Assembly: GCF_030646925.1 (NCBI RefSeq)
Contig: NZ_JAUSKL010000065.1
Span: forward strand, 1 to 44,113
Reading direction: 5' to 3'
DNA: 44,113 nucleotides
Source of the DNA: Candidatus Binatus sp.
GTDB lineage: Bacteria > Desulfobacterota > Binatia > Binatales > Binataceae
In this document: positions 32,437 through 41,305 of the stretch, piece after piece
How the letters are laid out: every line of letters starts with the position of its first letter
Position numbering within the stretch: position 1 is the first letter of the stretch
Notes under the pieces: generated by a model
The model's input: only the letters and a program-made list of their open reading frames with translations
What the model was told of the DNA's origin: nothing
Databases searched by the model: none
Position numbers and translations under genes: made by a program

Positions 32437-34098
32437 CTAAACGCTGATCGCATTCAATCTTCGTATTGAAATCAGGTAATCGTACCACGCCCGCGTCACG
32501 ACGATACATGAAAAAAGCCCGGTCAGCACTCCCACGCACAAAGTGACGGCAAAGCCCTTCACCGGACCAGTGCCGAAATTGAACAGGATCAGCCCCGCGG
32601 CGAAGGTCGAGATATTCGAATCGCGAATCGCCGACCACGCGCGTTGATAGCCGAGCTTGACCGCCTCGCGCGGCGACTTACCGGAGCGCAGCTCCTCGCG
32701 CATCCGTTCGTTCACCAGCACGTTAGCGTCCACCGACATCCCGAGCGTCAGCACGATTCCCGCGATTCCAGGCAGCGTCAACGTCGCGCCCATCGCCGCC
32801 ATCACACAGATCAGGAGCAGGATGTTAAGTGAGAGTCCGAAGTCGGCGAGCAAGCCCGCGCCGTCGTAGTAAACCGCCATGAAGATCAGCACGGCGCCCG
32901 CGCCGATCACGAACGACATGATACCTGCGCGAATCGAATCGCGCCCCAGCGACGGCCCAACGGTGCGCTCCTCCTCGATTTCCACCGGCGCCGGCAACGC
33001 GCCCGACTTGAGCACGATCGCGAGGTCGTGCGCCTCGTTGATCGAGAAGCGGCCGTTAATCTGCACGTGGCCGCCGGGAATCCGCTCCTTGATCACGGGC
33101 GCGGAGTACACGGTCTTGTCGAGGATGATCGCGAGCTTGCGGCCGACGTTCTCGGCCGTCATCGCGTCGAAAATCTGTGCCCCGCGCGCGTCGAGTTCGA
33201 CGCCGACGTAGGGTCCTTCGAGCCGTCCGCCCGGGCGCACGCGCGCATCGGTGACGACGTCGCCCTGCATCAGCAACGGCGCTTCGACCAGGTACGGAGT
33301 TCTGCCGCCGCGCTCGGCTGAGCCGTAAAGCAGGTCGTCGCCGGGCGGCGGACCATCTTTGACCGCATCCTCGACGTTGTGTGAATCGTCCACCAGCTTG
33401 AACTCGAGCACCGCGGTCTTGCCGATCAGTTCCTTCGCGCGTTCCGGATCCTGGATACCCGGAAGCTGGACCAGGATTTCATTGTCACCCTCGCGCGCCA
33501 CCGTCGTTTCACGCACGCCAAGCTGATCGATTCGATTGCGGATCGTCTCGAGCGCCTGATCCATCGCGTTGGTGCGGATCAGAGCGGCCTCGCTTGGCTT
33601 GAAATCGAGCGAATAGGTCGGCCCCGACGCGTCCGTCACGCTCGATACGACCAGGTCCGAGAACGACTTCTGCGCCAGATCGAGAAACGGCGTGCGCTCG
33701 TCGCTGGTCTTGAGCTTAACGATCATGCGGCCGCTGTCATCGACGCCGACCGAATCGACGTCGAGCTTGTTGGCTTTGAGCTCGCGCTTGAGATCGTCGC
33801 CGCGCCGCCGCAGTTGAGTTTTCACCGCCTCGTCGAGCTTGACGCTCATCAGCAGATGCGTCCCGCCTTGCAAGTCGAGACCGAGCTGAATCTTCGCCGT
33901 CCCAAGCGTGGCCTTGTACCAATCCGGCAAATCGACGTTGAGACTCGGCAACAGGATCACCAACGCTGACACGACCAATGCCGCCGCGACATAAATCCGC
34001 GTAAGCCCGCTGCCGCCGGTGAAATGGAGATAGAGAAACACGGCGATCAAGGCGGCCATGATCAGCACCGGGCCGATATTTTCCGATTGACTATCCAA
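32437..34098 (-). CDS. secD: Protein translocase subunit SecD
   Basis: A 553-residue SecD: an N-terminal helix pair (about 10-50), the large periplasmic P1 domain with QLGLDLQGGTHLLMSV, and a five-helix membrane half with LGRDSIRAG, TLPGIAGIVLTLGMSVDAN and the conserved acidic segment VNERMREEL. With SecF it uses proton motive force to pull proteins across the inner membrane. It follows yajC in the classic queA-tgt-yajC-secD order, but the next gene downstream is a helix-turn-helix protein, not secF. Confidence 0.95.
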   Translation of the reverse strand: MDSQSENIGPVLIMAALIAVFLYLHFTGGSGLTRIYVAAALVVSALVILLPSLNVDLPDWYKATLGTAKIQLGLDLQGGTHLLMSVKLDEAVKTQLRRRGDDLKRELKANKLDVDSVGVDDSGRMIVKLKTSDERTPFLDLAQKSFSDLVVSSVTDASGPTYSLDFKPSEAALIRTNAMDQALETIRNRIDQLGVRETTVAREGDNEILVQLPGIQDPERAKELIGKTAVLEFKLVDDSHNVEDAVKDGPPPGDDLLYGSAERGGRTPYLVEAPLLMQGDVVTDARVRPGGRLEGPYVGVELDARGAQIFDAMTAENVGRKLAIILDKTVYSAPVIKERIPGGHVQINGRFSINEAHDLAIVLKSGALPAPVEIEEERTVGPSLGRDSIRAGIMSFVIGAGAVLIFMAVYYDGAGLLADFGLSLNILLLICVMAAMGATLTLPGIAGIVLTLGMSVDANVLVNERMREELRSGKSPREAVKLGYQRAWSAIRDSNISTFAAGLILFNFGTGPVKGFAVTLCVGVLTGLFSCIVVTRAWYDYLISIRRLNAISV

Positions 34099-34138
34099 CT
34101 GGGACTCCGATTAATGGAACGCAGCGCGTCCCGATCAT

Positions 34139-34483
34139 TTATTCTTTCTTGCCGCCGCCCTTGCCATAGGTGGATACATTCGCGATTTGCGCTCGCTCGA
34201 CTCGAATCCGCACGTTGGGCGCGACTTCCAGCGTCACCACCGTGTCGCCCAGTTCGACGATTCGCCCGATCACGCCGCCGGTGGTGACGACTTCGTCGTT
34301 GCGCTTGAGATCCTTCAGCATCTTCGAGTGTTCCTGCGCCTTCTTGGTCTGCGGGCGAATCAGCAGGAAATAGAAGATGCCGAACAGCAGCGCCAGCGGC
34401 ACCACGGTGGTGTAAATTACCTGCTCGCCGCCCGCCCCCGCGCCCGCTGCAGCTTGCGCATACGCAGTTCCTTCAAAAAGCAT
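34139..34483 (-). CDS. yajC: Preprotein translocase accessory subunit YajC
   Basis: A 114-residue YajC: an Ala/Gly-rich N-terminus, one membrane helix (VVPLALLFGIFYFLLIRP, about 27-45), then the basic QTKKAQEHSKMLKDLKRND region and the conserved VVTTGGVIGRIVELGDTVVTLEV domain. It associates with SecDF. The N-terminus before the helix is longer than in E. coli YajC. Located between tgt and secD as usual. Confidence 0.95.
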   Translation of the reverse strand: MLFEGTAYAQAAAGAGAGGEQVIYTTVVPLALLFGIFYFLLIRPQTKKAQEHSKMLKDLKRNDEVVTTGGVIGRIVELGDTVVTLEVAPNVRIRVERAQIANVSTYGKGGGKKE

Positions 34484-34569
34484 CGATCAACATCCTAATC
34501 GCACCATCCTAATCGCGACATCGCAATCGTGCGGCGATGAACGATCTTTTTCAACATCGAACTCGATCG

Positions 34570-35700
34570 CTATGCGCCTTCGGCCGCTTCCTTCACCGGC
34601 CAGCCCGCCGCGACATCCTTCGCGTATGCCGCAAACGTCCGCGACGCGATAGCAGCTTGCGCCCCGCGCATCAAGTTCGCATAGAAGTGCAGATTATGCT
34701 CCGTCAGCGCGCGCGCCGCGAGTATCTCGCCCGACATAAATAGATGGCGCAGATACGCGCGCGAATGAGTCCGGCATGGACGGCAATCGCAGGCCGGATC
34801 CAGCGGTCGGCCGTCGCGCGCATGCACAGCTTGCTTGATCGAGATGCGGCCCTCGCTGGTGAACGCCGAGCCGTTGCGCGCGTTGCGCGTCGGCAACACG
34901 CAATCGAACATGTCGAAGCCCATCGCGATCGCCGCGAGCAAATCCGCCGGCGTACCGACGCCCATCAGGTAGCGCGGCTTGTCGGCGGGCAGCATCGAGA
35001 CCGATAGCGCCGCCATCTCGAGCATCGCCGGCTTCGGCTCACCGACCGAGAGCCCGCCCACCGCATAGCCGTCGAACGCGATCGACGTGATCTGCGCCGC
35101 ACTCATCTTGCGTAAATCTGGATACACGCTCCCTTGCACGATTCCGAACAGCGCCTGCGTCGTGCTGATCCGCGCGGCGTGACTACGCTCGGCCCATCGC
35201 GCCGTCAAATCGAGCGACTTGAGCGCGCGGCCGTGCTCACAGGGATACGGCGTGCATTCGTCGAGCGCCATCATGATGTCCGCGCCGAGATGCTGCTGAA
35301 TCTCGACCGCGCTCTCCGGCGTGAGCATCAGCAGCGATCCGTCGAGATGAGACCTGAATCGAATCCCATCGTCGGTGATCGAATTGATTTGCGCGAGGCT
35401 CATCGCCTGGAAGCCGCCCGAGTCCGTCAGCACCGCGCCGCGATATCCCATGAAGCTCGCGACGCCGCCCATCTCGCGCACCAACTCCGCACCCGGCCGG
35501 ATCGCGAGATGATACGCGTTGGCGAGCACCATTCGGTAACCCATATCCCAGAGTTCATCCGGCGCCATCGCCTTGACCGCGGCGCGAGTGCCGACCGGCA
35601 TGAACGCCGGCGTCGCTACCTCGCCGTGACCGGTGACGAGGCGTCCCGCGCGCGCACCATCATCCCGGGCAATCACGCTGAATTCGATTGGCGACTGCAT
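34570..35700 (-). CDS. tgt: tRNA-guanine transglycosylase (queuine tRNA-ribosyltransferase)
   Basis: A 376-residue Tgt. Active-site region VLTDSGGFQAMSLA, GGLSVGEPKPAML and MGVGTPADLLAAIAMGFDMFDCVLPTRNARNG; the zinc site is CDCRPC with a downstream His (RHLFMSGEILA). It swaps guanine 34 for preQ1 in tRNAs with GUN anticodons. Start at 35700 overlaps the queA stop by one base (TGATG), so translation is coupled; the frame extends further upstream through queA but that is not coding. Confidence 0.95.
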   Translation of the reverse strand: MQSPIEFSVIARDDGARAGRLVTGHGEVATPAFMPVGTRAAVKAMAPDELWDMGYRMVLANAYHLAIRPGAELVREMGGVASFMGYRGAVLTDSGGFQAMSLAQINSITDDGIRFRSHLDGSLLMLTPESAVEIQQHLGADIMMALDECTPYPCEHGRALKSLDLTARWAERSHAARISTTQALFGIVQGSVYPDLRKMSAAQITSIAFDGYAVGGLSVGEPKPAMLEMAALSVSMLPADKPRYLMGVGTPADLLAAIAMGFDMFDCVLPTRNARNGSAFTSEGRISIKQAVHARDGRPLDPACDCRPCRTHSRAYLRHLFMSGEILAARALTEHNLHFYANLMRGAQAAIASRTFAAYAKDVAAGWPVKEAAEGA

Positions 35701-36731
35701 CACAGGATCAGCATCGCGTCGCCGTAACTGAGAAAGCGATAACGATGACGAATCGCTTCGCGATACGCGTTGAGGATCGCGTCGCGGCCCGCGAGCGCCA
35801 TCACCAGCGCCAGCACGGTCGTGCGCGGCATGTGAAAGTTGGTGATCATCGCGTCCACCAGCTTGAAGCGAAAGCCCGGATGAATAAAGAGACCGGTGAA
35901 GCCATCCGCCTCGCCGGTGATCGCCCACGATTCGAGCGCGCGGGTCGCACTGGTGCCGACCGCGATGATCCGGCCGCCAACGCGGCGCGTGTGCTCGATC
36001 GCAGTCTGCGTCGCCGGCGGAATCGTGAACCACTCCGCTTCCATCGTATGACTTTCGATTTCGGGCGCGCGCACCGGCGCGAAAGTGCCGGGCCCGATAT
36101 GCAGCGTCACCGTCGCCGTGCGAATACCCGCCTCGGCGAGCGCTTTGAATACGTCGTCGGTGAAGTGCAGGCCCGCCGTGGGCGCCGCAATCGAGCCAGG
36201 CTTCATCGCGTAAACGGTCTGATAGTCCACGAGATCCGACGCGCCGACCGTGCGATGAATGTAATGCGGCAGCGCGAGGACGCCATCGAGTTCAAGGAGT
36301 TGCTCGATCGCGATACCGTCGTCGCTGACGACGATCGGACGCCCGGGCCGCGCGTAGCCGACGATCCGGAGCGCGTGTCCATCGGCGAGAATCAGGCGCG
36401 TGTTTTCCCTGAGCACGCGATGAGTCCGGACAAGAGCAATCCATGCGCCCGCGGGCCCTTCGCGCGGCGCGTCGATCGGCCGGACCAGCAGCATCTCGAC
36501 GCGTCCGCCCGATTCCTTCTTCGCAAAGAGGCGCGCGGGCAGCACCCGCGTGTCATTGAGGACGATCAAGTCGCCGGTGCGCAGATGACGCGCGAGTTTG
36601 TAAAAGCGCGAATGCTCGATCGATTTGGTCTTGCGATCGAGCACCAGCATCCGCGCCTGGTCGCGGCGTTCCAGCGGTTCTTGGGCGATCAATTCGGCGG
36701 GCAAATCGTAGTCTAGTTCGGACAGTCGCAT
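35700..36731 (-). CDS. queA: S-adenosylmethionine:tRNA ribosyltransferase-isomerase
   Basis: A 343-residue QueA: MRLSELDYDLPAELIAQEPLERRD at the start, then LIVLNDTRVLPARLF, APTAGLHFTDDV and ATVTLHIGPGTFAPVR, all standard signatures. It transfers the ribose of SAM to preQ1 in tRNA to make epoxyqueuosine. Coupled to tgt by overlapping codons. The cluster with yajC and secD is a widely conserved arrangement. Confidence 0.95.
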   Translation of the reverse strand: MRLSELDYDLPAELIAQEPLERRDQARMLVLDRKTKSIEHSRFYKLARHLRTGDLIVLNDTRVLPARLFAKKESGGRVEMLLVRPIDAPREGPAGAWIALVRTHRVLRENTRLILADGHALRIVGYARPGRPIVVSDDGIAIEQLLELDGVLALPHYIHRTVGASDLVDYQTVYAMKPGSIAAPTAGLHFTDDVFKALAEAGIRTATVTLHIGPGTFAPVRAPEIESHTMEAEWFTIPPATQTAIEHTRRVGGRIIAVGTSATRALESWAITGEADGFTGLFIHPGFRFKLVDAMITNFHMPRTTVLALVMALAGRDAILNAYREAIRHRYRFLSYGDAMLIL

Positions 36732-36792
36732 GTCTGGCAGGCGCGGTTGCTGGGTGCGGGATCGAACCTATCATCGCAGCGGGCCGCGCGCA

Positions 36793-37641
36793 TCACACCG
36801 CGTTGAATCCCGCGCCGCTGAACAGCACGCGATGCTCCCCGAGTCGCGATCGCATCGCCGCGAGCAGTTCGCGCTCGGCGCCGCGCCGGAACCATCCTTC
36901 GTAGCCGCGCCGCGCGTACAGTTCGCCGATTCCGAGCGCCGTCGATCGCGCCCCGCGAGCGCCGTCGCCGTCGAAGTACGTATCGACGATCACGCGATCG
37001 GCCGCGTCGTCGATCAGGCAGGCGAAACGCTCCGGATGATTCGGCATCATCGGCGCGATTGCGATTTGCGTGAACACGCCGTGCTTGCGGAACATCCGCG
37101 CCGTCTTAAGCCGCCGCTCGACCGATGGCGACGTGGGCGAGATCGCGCGGCGCACATTGTCGTCGTCGGTTTCGATCGTGATCGAAACGATCGCGCGATT
37201 GCCGAGCGCTGTGATCAGATCGAGGTCGCGCTCGATTATTGGACTCCGCGTCTGAATCAACAGCCGGCGCATCGGATGGCGGACAAAAGCCTCCAGCGCG
37301 GCGCGCGTGAGCTTGAGGCTCCGCTCGATTCCCTGGTACGGGTCGGTCGCGCTCGACATGAAGATGGTCGTCCCGGCGAGGCGGCCCGAATGCTCGAGCG
37401 CGGCGAGTTCGCGCTCGAGGCGCTCGGCAAGGTTCGACTTTGCGATTACCCAACTGCCCCACGGCGATTTTTCACCGTGTGCGACCGGGAGCATCCTCAC
37501 GTAGCAGAACGGGCATCCGCCGGCGTCGCCGAATGCGCATCCGGCGTATGGATTGAGCGAGAATGCGAACCCGCGGAGAAATCCGCCGGTCCGAGTCAGC
37601 GCGCGCGTGGTTTCCTTGAGCTGATAGCGCTTCGACGACAC
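36793..37641 (-). CDS. Radical SAM protein (SPL/Rv2578c-like)
   Basis: A 282-residue radical SAM protein of the spore-photoproduct-lyase-like group (LNPYAGC start, TDPYQGIERSLKLTRAAL, LIQTRSPIIERDL, ISITIETDDDNVRRAISP). The cluster cysteines are Cys35, Cys43 and Cys46, a CX7CX2C spacing instead of the usual CX3CX2C. Start is GTG 37641. It follows the TolB-like gene by 16 bases on the same strand. Its substrate is unknown; DNA-photoproduct repair or tRNA/protein modification are both possible for the group. Confidence 0.82.
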   Translation of the reverse strand: MSSKRYQLKETTRALTRTGGFLRGFAFSLNPYAGCAFGDAGGCPFCYVRMLPVAHGEKSPWGSWVIAKSNLAERLERELAALEHSGRLAGTTIFMSSATDPYQGIERSLKLTRAALEAFVRHPMRRLLIQTRSPIIERDLDLITALGNRAIVSITIETDDDNVRRAISPTSPSVERRLKTARMFRKHGVFTQIAIAPMMPNHPERFACLIDDAADRVIVDTYFDGDGARGARSTALGIGELYARRGYEGWFRRGAERELLAAMRSRLGEHRVLFSGAGFNAV

Positions 37642-37657
37642 TTACATCGAGGTGTAG

Positions 37658-39028
37658 CTAGTTGGCGGCGGGCGAGAAAAACCCGAGCACCGCGCTCGCC
37701 ACCTGATGCGGCTCGCTGCCGTCGATCGGCACCACGTACGCCATCGGCGGCGGCGCCACGCCGAGCGCGCGGTTGGGATCGCCCAGCAAGCGCACGCCGG
37801 CGAAAATGAACGCCGTGGAATCGGGCGACCAGATCTGATGCGATACCGCGAGTTGATCGAAATAGCGGTACATCGTCGATTCGTCCACGGTGGTGAGGAA
37901 ATTGCCGAGCGCTTTTTCCTTGCCGGACTTAAGGTCGATTACATTCCACGCGTAGTACGGTTTCTCGGGCGGCACGCCGATATACAGCACGTGCTGCGAG
38001 TCCGGCGAGAAGAAAAACGCCGCGACATCGGCCTTGGTGATCCACTTCGAAGTCGCGTCCGCGATATCGACCAGCTTGATCCCGTGATAGACGGGATTCT
38101 GCGCGGTGATCGCGGTCGAGTACGCGAGATGCGCCGAATCGGGCGCCCAGATCATGCTGTTCTCGCCGACCGGCAGACTCACGATCGAGCGCGGATTCTT
38201 TCCCTGCGCATCCGCCACCACGATATTCGATTCGGCATGATAGCTCGCGACGTACGCGATATGTTTGCCGTCCGGCGACCAGCATGGATTCTTGAACGGC
38301 GTGCGCCCGCTCGATAGCACCTTGTCGATATTCTGGCTGGTCGGCGTGAGGCTCATCAGCGCGACCTGCTCGGTGCGCTCCGAATTGAGCGCCAGCAGAT
38401 GCAGCGCGAGCGTGTCGGGTTTCATCCCCCACGCGAAGTAAAGCGGCAGCCCGGTCGTGACGATTCTGACCGGCGCCGATTCCTTTTTCTCCGCGAGCAT
38501 CAGGCTCATCCCGCGCGGTTCTCCAAGCAGAAACGAAAGATGCTGTCCGTCGCCAAGCCAGACCAGGTAGATCAAGCGCTCGCTGCGGCTCTCGAAGATT
38601 TGCATCGATACCTGGCTCGCGATGTCGTACACCCACACGGCGTACGAGGCGCCGTCCTTCTTGTGCGTCTCCGACGCGTACGCGAGCATCTTGCCGTCGG
38701 GTGAGAAGGTAGGCCAACCGTACTCCGAGCCGCTGCGCGGCGCGCTCTCCTCGGGACGTCCGGGTTCGCCTGGGATGCCCGGCAACTGAGCCGGCCACGC
38801 GGCCAGCGCGACTGCGTCGTCGCGTCGGACATGCGCGCCCGCGCCCTTGCACGTGATGCATCGCGGCTGGGCGCACTTGGCGTCGCAGTAGTAGATGTTC
38901 GCGTCGGTGCCGACGTAGGTGATGTTGCCCGCCGAGGGCGTCGCCGCAGCCGCGGCGATCGACGCGCCGAACCACAACAGGATCGCCGTGGCCGCGGGAA
39001 TCATCATGCACGCGCGCAGGAGACGCAT
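37658..39028 (-). CDS. Exported TolB-like beta-propeller protein
   Basis: A 456-residue exported protein: signal peptide (1-29), a short Cys-rich segment (NIYYCDAKCAQPRCITCKG, Cys48/52/57/60), and a PD40/WD40-type propeller marked by PTFSPDGKMLAYAS, PCWSPDGKHIAYVA, MIWAPDSAHLAYST, FFFSPDSQHVLYIG and QIWSPDSTAFIFAG. TolB-like propellers bind partners in the periplasm or envelope. No Tol-Pal genes are near. Start taken at 39028 (MRLLRACMM). The Cys motif has no His, so it is not a heme site. Confidence 0.82.
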   Translation of the reverse strand: MRLLRACMMIPAATAILLWFGASIAAAAATPSAGNITYVGTDANIYYCDAKCAQPRCITCKGAGAHVRRDDAVALAAWPAQLPGIPGEPGRPEESAPRSGSEYGWPTFSPDGKMLAYASETHKKDGASYAVWVYDIASQVSMQIFESRSERLIYLVWLGDGQHLSFLLGEPRGMSLMLAEKKESAPVRIVTTGLPLYFAWGMKPDTLALHLLALNSERTEQVALMSLTPTSQNIDKVLSSGRTPFKNPCWSPDGKHIAYVASYHAESNIVVADAQGKNPRSIVSLPVGENSMIWAPDSAHLAYSTAITAQNPVYHGIKLVDIADATSKWITKADVAAFFFSPDSQHVLYIGVPPEKPYYAWNVIDLKSGKEKALGNFLTTVDESTMYRYFDQLAVSHQIWSPDSTAFIFAGVRLLGDPNRALGVAPPPMAYVVPIDGSEPHQVASAVLGFFSPAAN

Positions 39029-39151
39029 CGCTCTGGATGTCACGCGCTTAGAATTGCGCGTGGGGCGCGATCAAGGCAAGAACGTGGCGCGAACGCGCGA
39101 TGCGATTCCAGCGGGTTGACTTCAGCGCATCCAATCACTCAAATTGTACGT

Positions 39152-39610
39152 ATGTGGCGAGCAGCAATTTGTTTCAGCGCCGCGCTCGTGCTCGGCTTGC
39201 CGAGCTTTTCGCACGCGCAATATAACGACAACGATCGGCAGAACCCAAAGGAATATACCGACGAAGACTCTCAGCCGCTCGCGTTGATGGCCGACATCCT
39301 TTACCCGGTGGGATTTGCCGCCGAATGGCTGCTCGCGCGTCCGATGCATTATGTCGCCACCGACAGTCCCATTTCCGGCGCCTACCGGCCAGTGGGCGGC
39401 GCGGATTTCTCGCCGCCTCCGCCAGTACCGATAATCCCCGACAATTCGCTCGGCTCGACGGTCTCGAGTTCGTCGCCGCAGGACTGGACGCCGACCAAAA
39501 CCAAGCCGATTCCCGCGCAAGCCGCGCAGCCCGCGACGATCGCCAAGCCGTCGGTTCCGTCGGTTTCCGCCTATTCGACGGCGCCGCCCGGCCAATCGCA
39601 GATGCACTGA
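39152..39610 (+). CDS. Exported proline-rich protein, unknown
   Basis: A 152-residue protein with a clear signal peptide (1-22, ending SHAQ) and a mature part with a short helical segment (LALMADILYPVGFAAEWLLA) followed by a Pro/Ser/Thr-rich, probably unstructured tail. Divergent from the TolB-like gene. Start at 39152; the longer open frame upstream overlaps the TolB-like gene and looks non-coding. Family unknown. Confidence 0.7.
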   Translation: MWRAAICFSAALVLGLPSFSHAQYNDNDRQNPKEYTDEDSQPLALMADILYPVGFAAEWLLARPMHYVATDSPISGAYRPVGGADFSPPPPVPIIPDNSLGSTVSSSSPQDWTPTKTKPIPAQAAQPATIAKPSVPSVSAYSTAPPGQSQMH

Positions 39611-39665
39611 TCCCGGGCCGTGATCGCATCCACGGCCGCGCACGTTTCTGGCGCTATCAACCGCC

Positions 39666-39696
39666 TTGAAACTCTGGCATCTTTGCGGCATAGAAT
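39666..39696 (+). promoter_or_regulatory. Possible promoter of the Rieske gene
   Basis: TTGAAA (39666-39671) and TAGAAT (39691-39696) are 19 bases apart, slightly wide for sigma70. A GGGAGGA ribosome site lies about ten bases before the Rieske start. Confidence 0.35.
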
Positions 39697-39772
39697 TTTT
39701 CCTAATCAGCTACGTCCAATTATCGTGAGTCAGCTAATGTTTCCGCATCCGCTGGGAGGATCCTGCACTTAG

Positions 39773-40384
39773 ATGGCTGCTGCACTGAAAGAGAAAGCTC
39801 CGACCGATCCGATTGAATTAAAGAAGTGGCGCGAAGAAGAACAGGCGAAAGAACGCGCCAAACGTGGCAAGGAAAAAGCTGAAATCGGCACCTTGTGGAG
39901 CCGGCGCGATTTCCTGGGCGTGCTCGGATGGGCCGGCTTCGGCGCCTTCTCGCTGCTGGGATTGCTGGCCGCCGTGCGCTCCGCGTTTCCCCGCGTGCTG
40001 TTTCTGCCGCCCTCGAAGTTCAAGGCGGGTCTGCCTGATGACTATGTCGTCGGCGAAGTCAGCGAAAAATTCAAGCAGGATTTCCGCACCTGGATTATCC
40101 GCACCAAGGCGGGCTTCTATGCCATCTTCGCGAAGTGCACGCACCTCGGATGCACGCCGCGATGGCTCAAGGCGGAAGAAAAATTCAAATGTCCGTGCCA
40201 CGGCTCCGGCTATGATATCAGCGGCCTCAACTTTGAAGGACCCGCGCCGCGGCCGATGGATCGATTCAAGATTTACGTCGGCGACGACGGACAACTGGTA
40301 GTCGATAAGGCGGTGGTTTATACGATGGAACCGGGCGCCGACCCCAACGAACAGCACCCGGAAAGCATCCTGAAGCTTGCCTGA
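39773..40384 (+). CDS. Rieske iron-sulfur protein of a cytochrome bc/b6f complex
   Basis: A 203-residue Rieske protein: a 42-residue charged N-terminus, a Tat-type SRRDFLGVLGWAGF signal-anchor (43-70), and a Rieske domain with Cys122-Thr-His124-Leu-Gly-Cys127 and Cys140-Pro-Cys142-His143 (CPCHGSGY), giving two Cys and two His ligands plus the disulfide pair. It takes the first quinol electron from the b subunits. It is about 9.7 kb from the b6-like operon and on the other strand, flanked by its own terminator, yet it is the only Rieske gene seen here. Confidence 0.92.
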   Translation: MAAALKEKAPTDPIELKKWREEEQAKERAKRGKEKAEIGTLWSRRDFLGVLGWAGFGAFSLLGLLAAVRSAFPRVLFLPPSKFKAGLPDDYVVGEVSEKFKQDFRTWIIRTKAGFYAIFAKCTHLGCTPRWLKAEEKFKCPCHGSGYDISGLNFEGPAPRPMDRFKIYVGDDGQLVVDKAVVYTMEPGADPNEQHPESILKLA

Positions 40385-40409
40385 TCGATAATCGATAAAG
40401 GTCGAGGTC

Positions 40410-40447
40410 AAAGCGGGCGCGGACCAGAGCCGCGCTCGCTTTCTTTT
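40410..40447 (+). terminator. Intrinsic terminator of the Rieske gene
   Basis: AAAGCGGGCGCGG (40410-40422) pairs with CCGCGCTCGCTTT (40430-40442) with one wobble, then CTTTT. It closes the single-gene Rieske unit. Confidence 0.7.
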
Positions 40448-40490
40448 GCTATCATCTGACGAGTATCGAACCTCATCGCAGGAGATCACG

Positions 40491-41294
40491 ATGCCGATAA
40501 TCAAAGCCGGGAACATCAATCTGAGTTACGCGACCTACGGCGAGGGCGAACCGCTGCTGTTGATCATGGGATTCGGGATGCCCGGCGCGGCGTGGCTTCC
40601 GTCGCTGCCATTCTTCGCGGGCTTCAAATCGATCTACTTCGACAATCGCGGCACGGGCTTGAGCGACAAGCCCGAAGGTCCGTACACGGTCGAGGACATG
40701 GCGGACGATGCGAGCAATCTGCTGGAAGCGCTCGACATTCCGAGCGCCAAGGTCTTCGGTGTTTCGATGGGCGGCATGATCGCGCAGGAACTGATGCTGC
40801 GGCATCCGGAGCAGGTCATCAAAACCGTGCTTGGCTGCACGATGCCCGGCGGTCCCAACACCAGGATGGCCGGCCCCGATGTGATCGAGATGCTGATGAC
40901 CGGGTCGAAACTGATGACGACCGATCCGGAGAAGGGCTTCGACATCATGCTGCCGGCGCTGATGCCGCCCGAGTTCAACGCGGCTCAGCCGGAAATCAAA
41001 CCGATGCTGGTCGCGGGGGCGAAGATGATGCCGCCGACACCGCCGGAGACCGCCGATCGCGCGATGGCGGGAATCGCGAGCTTCAACGCTTACGATCGGC
41101 TCGAGCAAATCAAATGCCCGGTGATGATCGTGCACGGTGATCAGGACGTGCTGGTGCCGCCGGAGAATGCGGAATTGATCAAGGGAAAGATCGCGCACGC
41201 CGAGATGTACCTGATTCCCGGCGCGGGGCATGCGTTTCAGTCAGTCGATCCGGTCGGAATCCATCAGCGAATCGTGACCTGGCTGAAGAACTGA
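40491..41294 (+). CDS. Alpha/beta hydrolase (second copy, unrelated context)
   Basis: A 267-residue alpha/beta hydrolase: NRGTGLSDKPEGPYTVEDMA region, nucleophile elbow GVSMGGMIAQ (Ser at about 91), acid in VMIVHGDQDVLVPPENA and His in GAGHAFQSVDP, so the triad is complete. CAGGAGATCACG precedes the ATG at 40491, which fixes the start. It resembles the 3-oxoadipate enol-lactonase/lipase group. It ends 11 bases from the convergent toxin gene. Confidence 0.9.
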   Translation: MPIIKAGNINLSYATYGEGEPLLLIMGFGMPGAAWLPSLPFFAGFKSIYFDNRGTGLSDKPEGPYTVEDMADDASNLLEALDIPSAKVFGVSMGGMIAQELMLRHPEQVIKTVLGCTMPGGPNTRMAGPDVIEMLMTGSKLMTTDPEKGFDIMLPALMPPEFNAAQPEIKPMLVAGAKMMPPTPPETADRAMAGIASFNAYDRLEQIKCPVMIVHGDQDVLVPPENAELIKGKIAHAEMYLIPGAGHAFQSVDPVGIHQRIVTWLKN

Positions 41295-41305
41295 TCGCGC
41301 GCGCT

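Noticed and set aside
34570-36033. Longer version of tgt starting inside queA
   Set aside because: The first 111 residues are antisense-like filler; the Tgt domain begins exactly at ATG 35700 next to the queA stop.
36732-36792. Possible preQ1 riboswitch ahead of queA
   Set aside because: No pseudoknot-like A-rich tail or conserved loop could be found in this short gap.
35688-37809. Long plus-strand frames across queA and the radical SAM gene
   Set aside because: Arg-rich, no domains; the minus strand carries well-conserved enzymes.
38831-39151. Upstream extension of the exported protein at 39152
   Set aside because: The added part overlaps the TolB-like gene antisense and hides the clear signal peptide at 39152.
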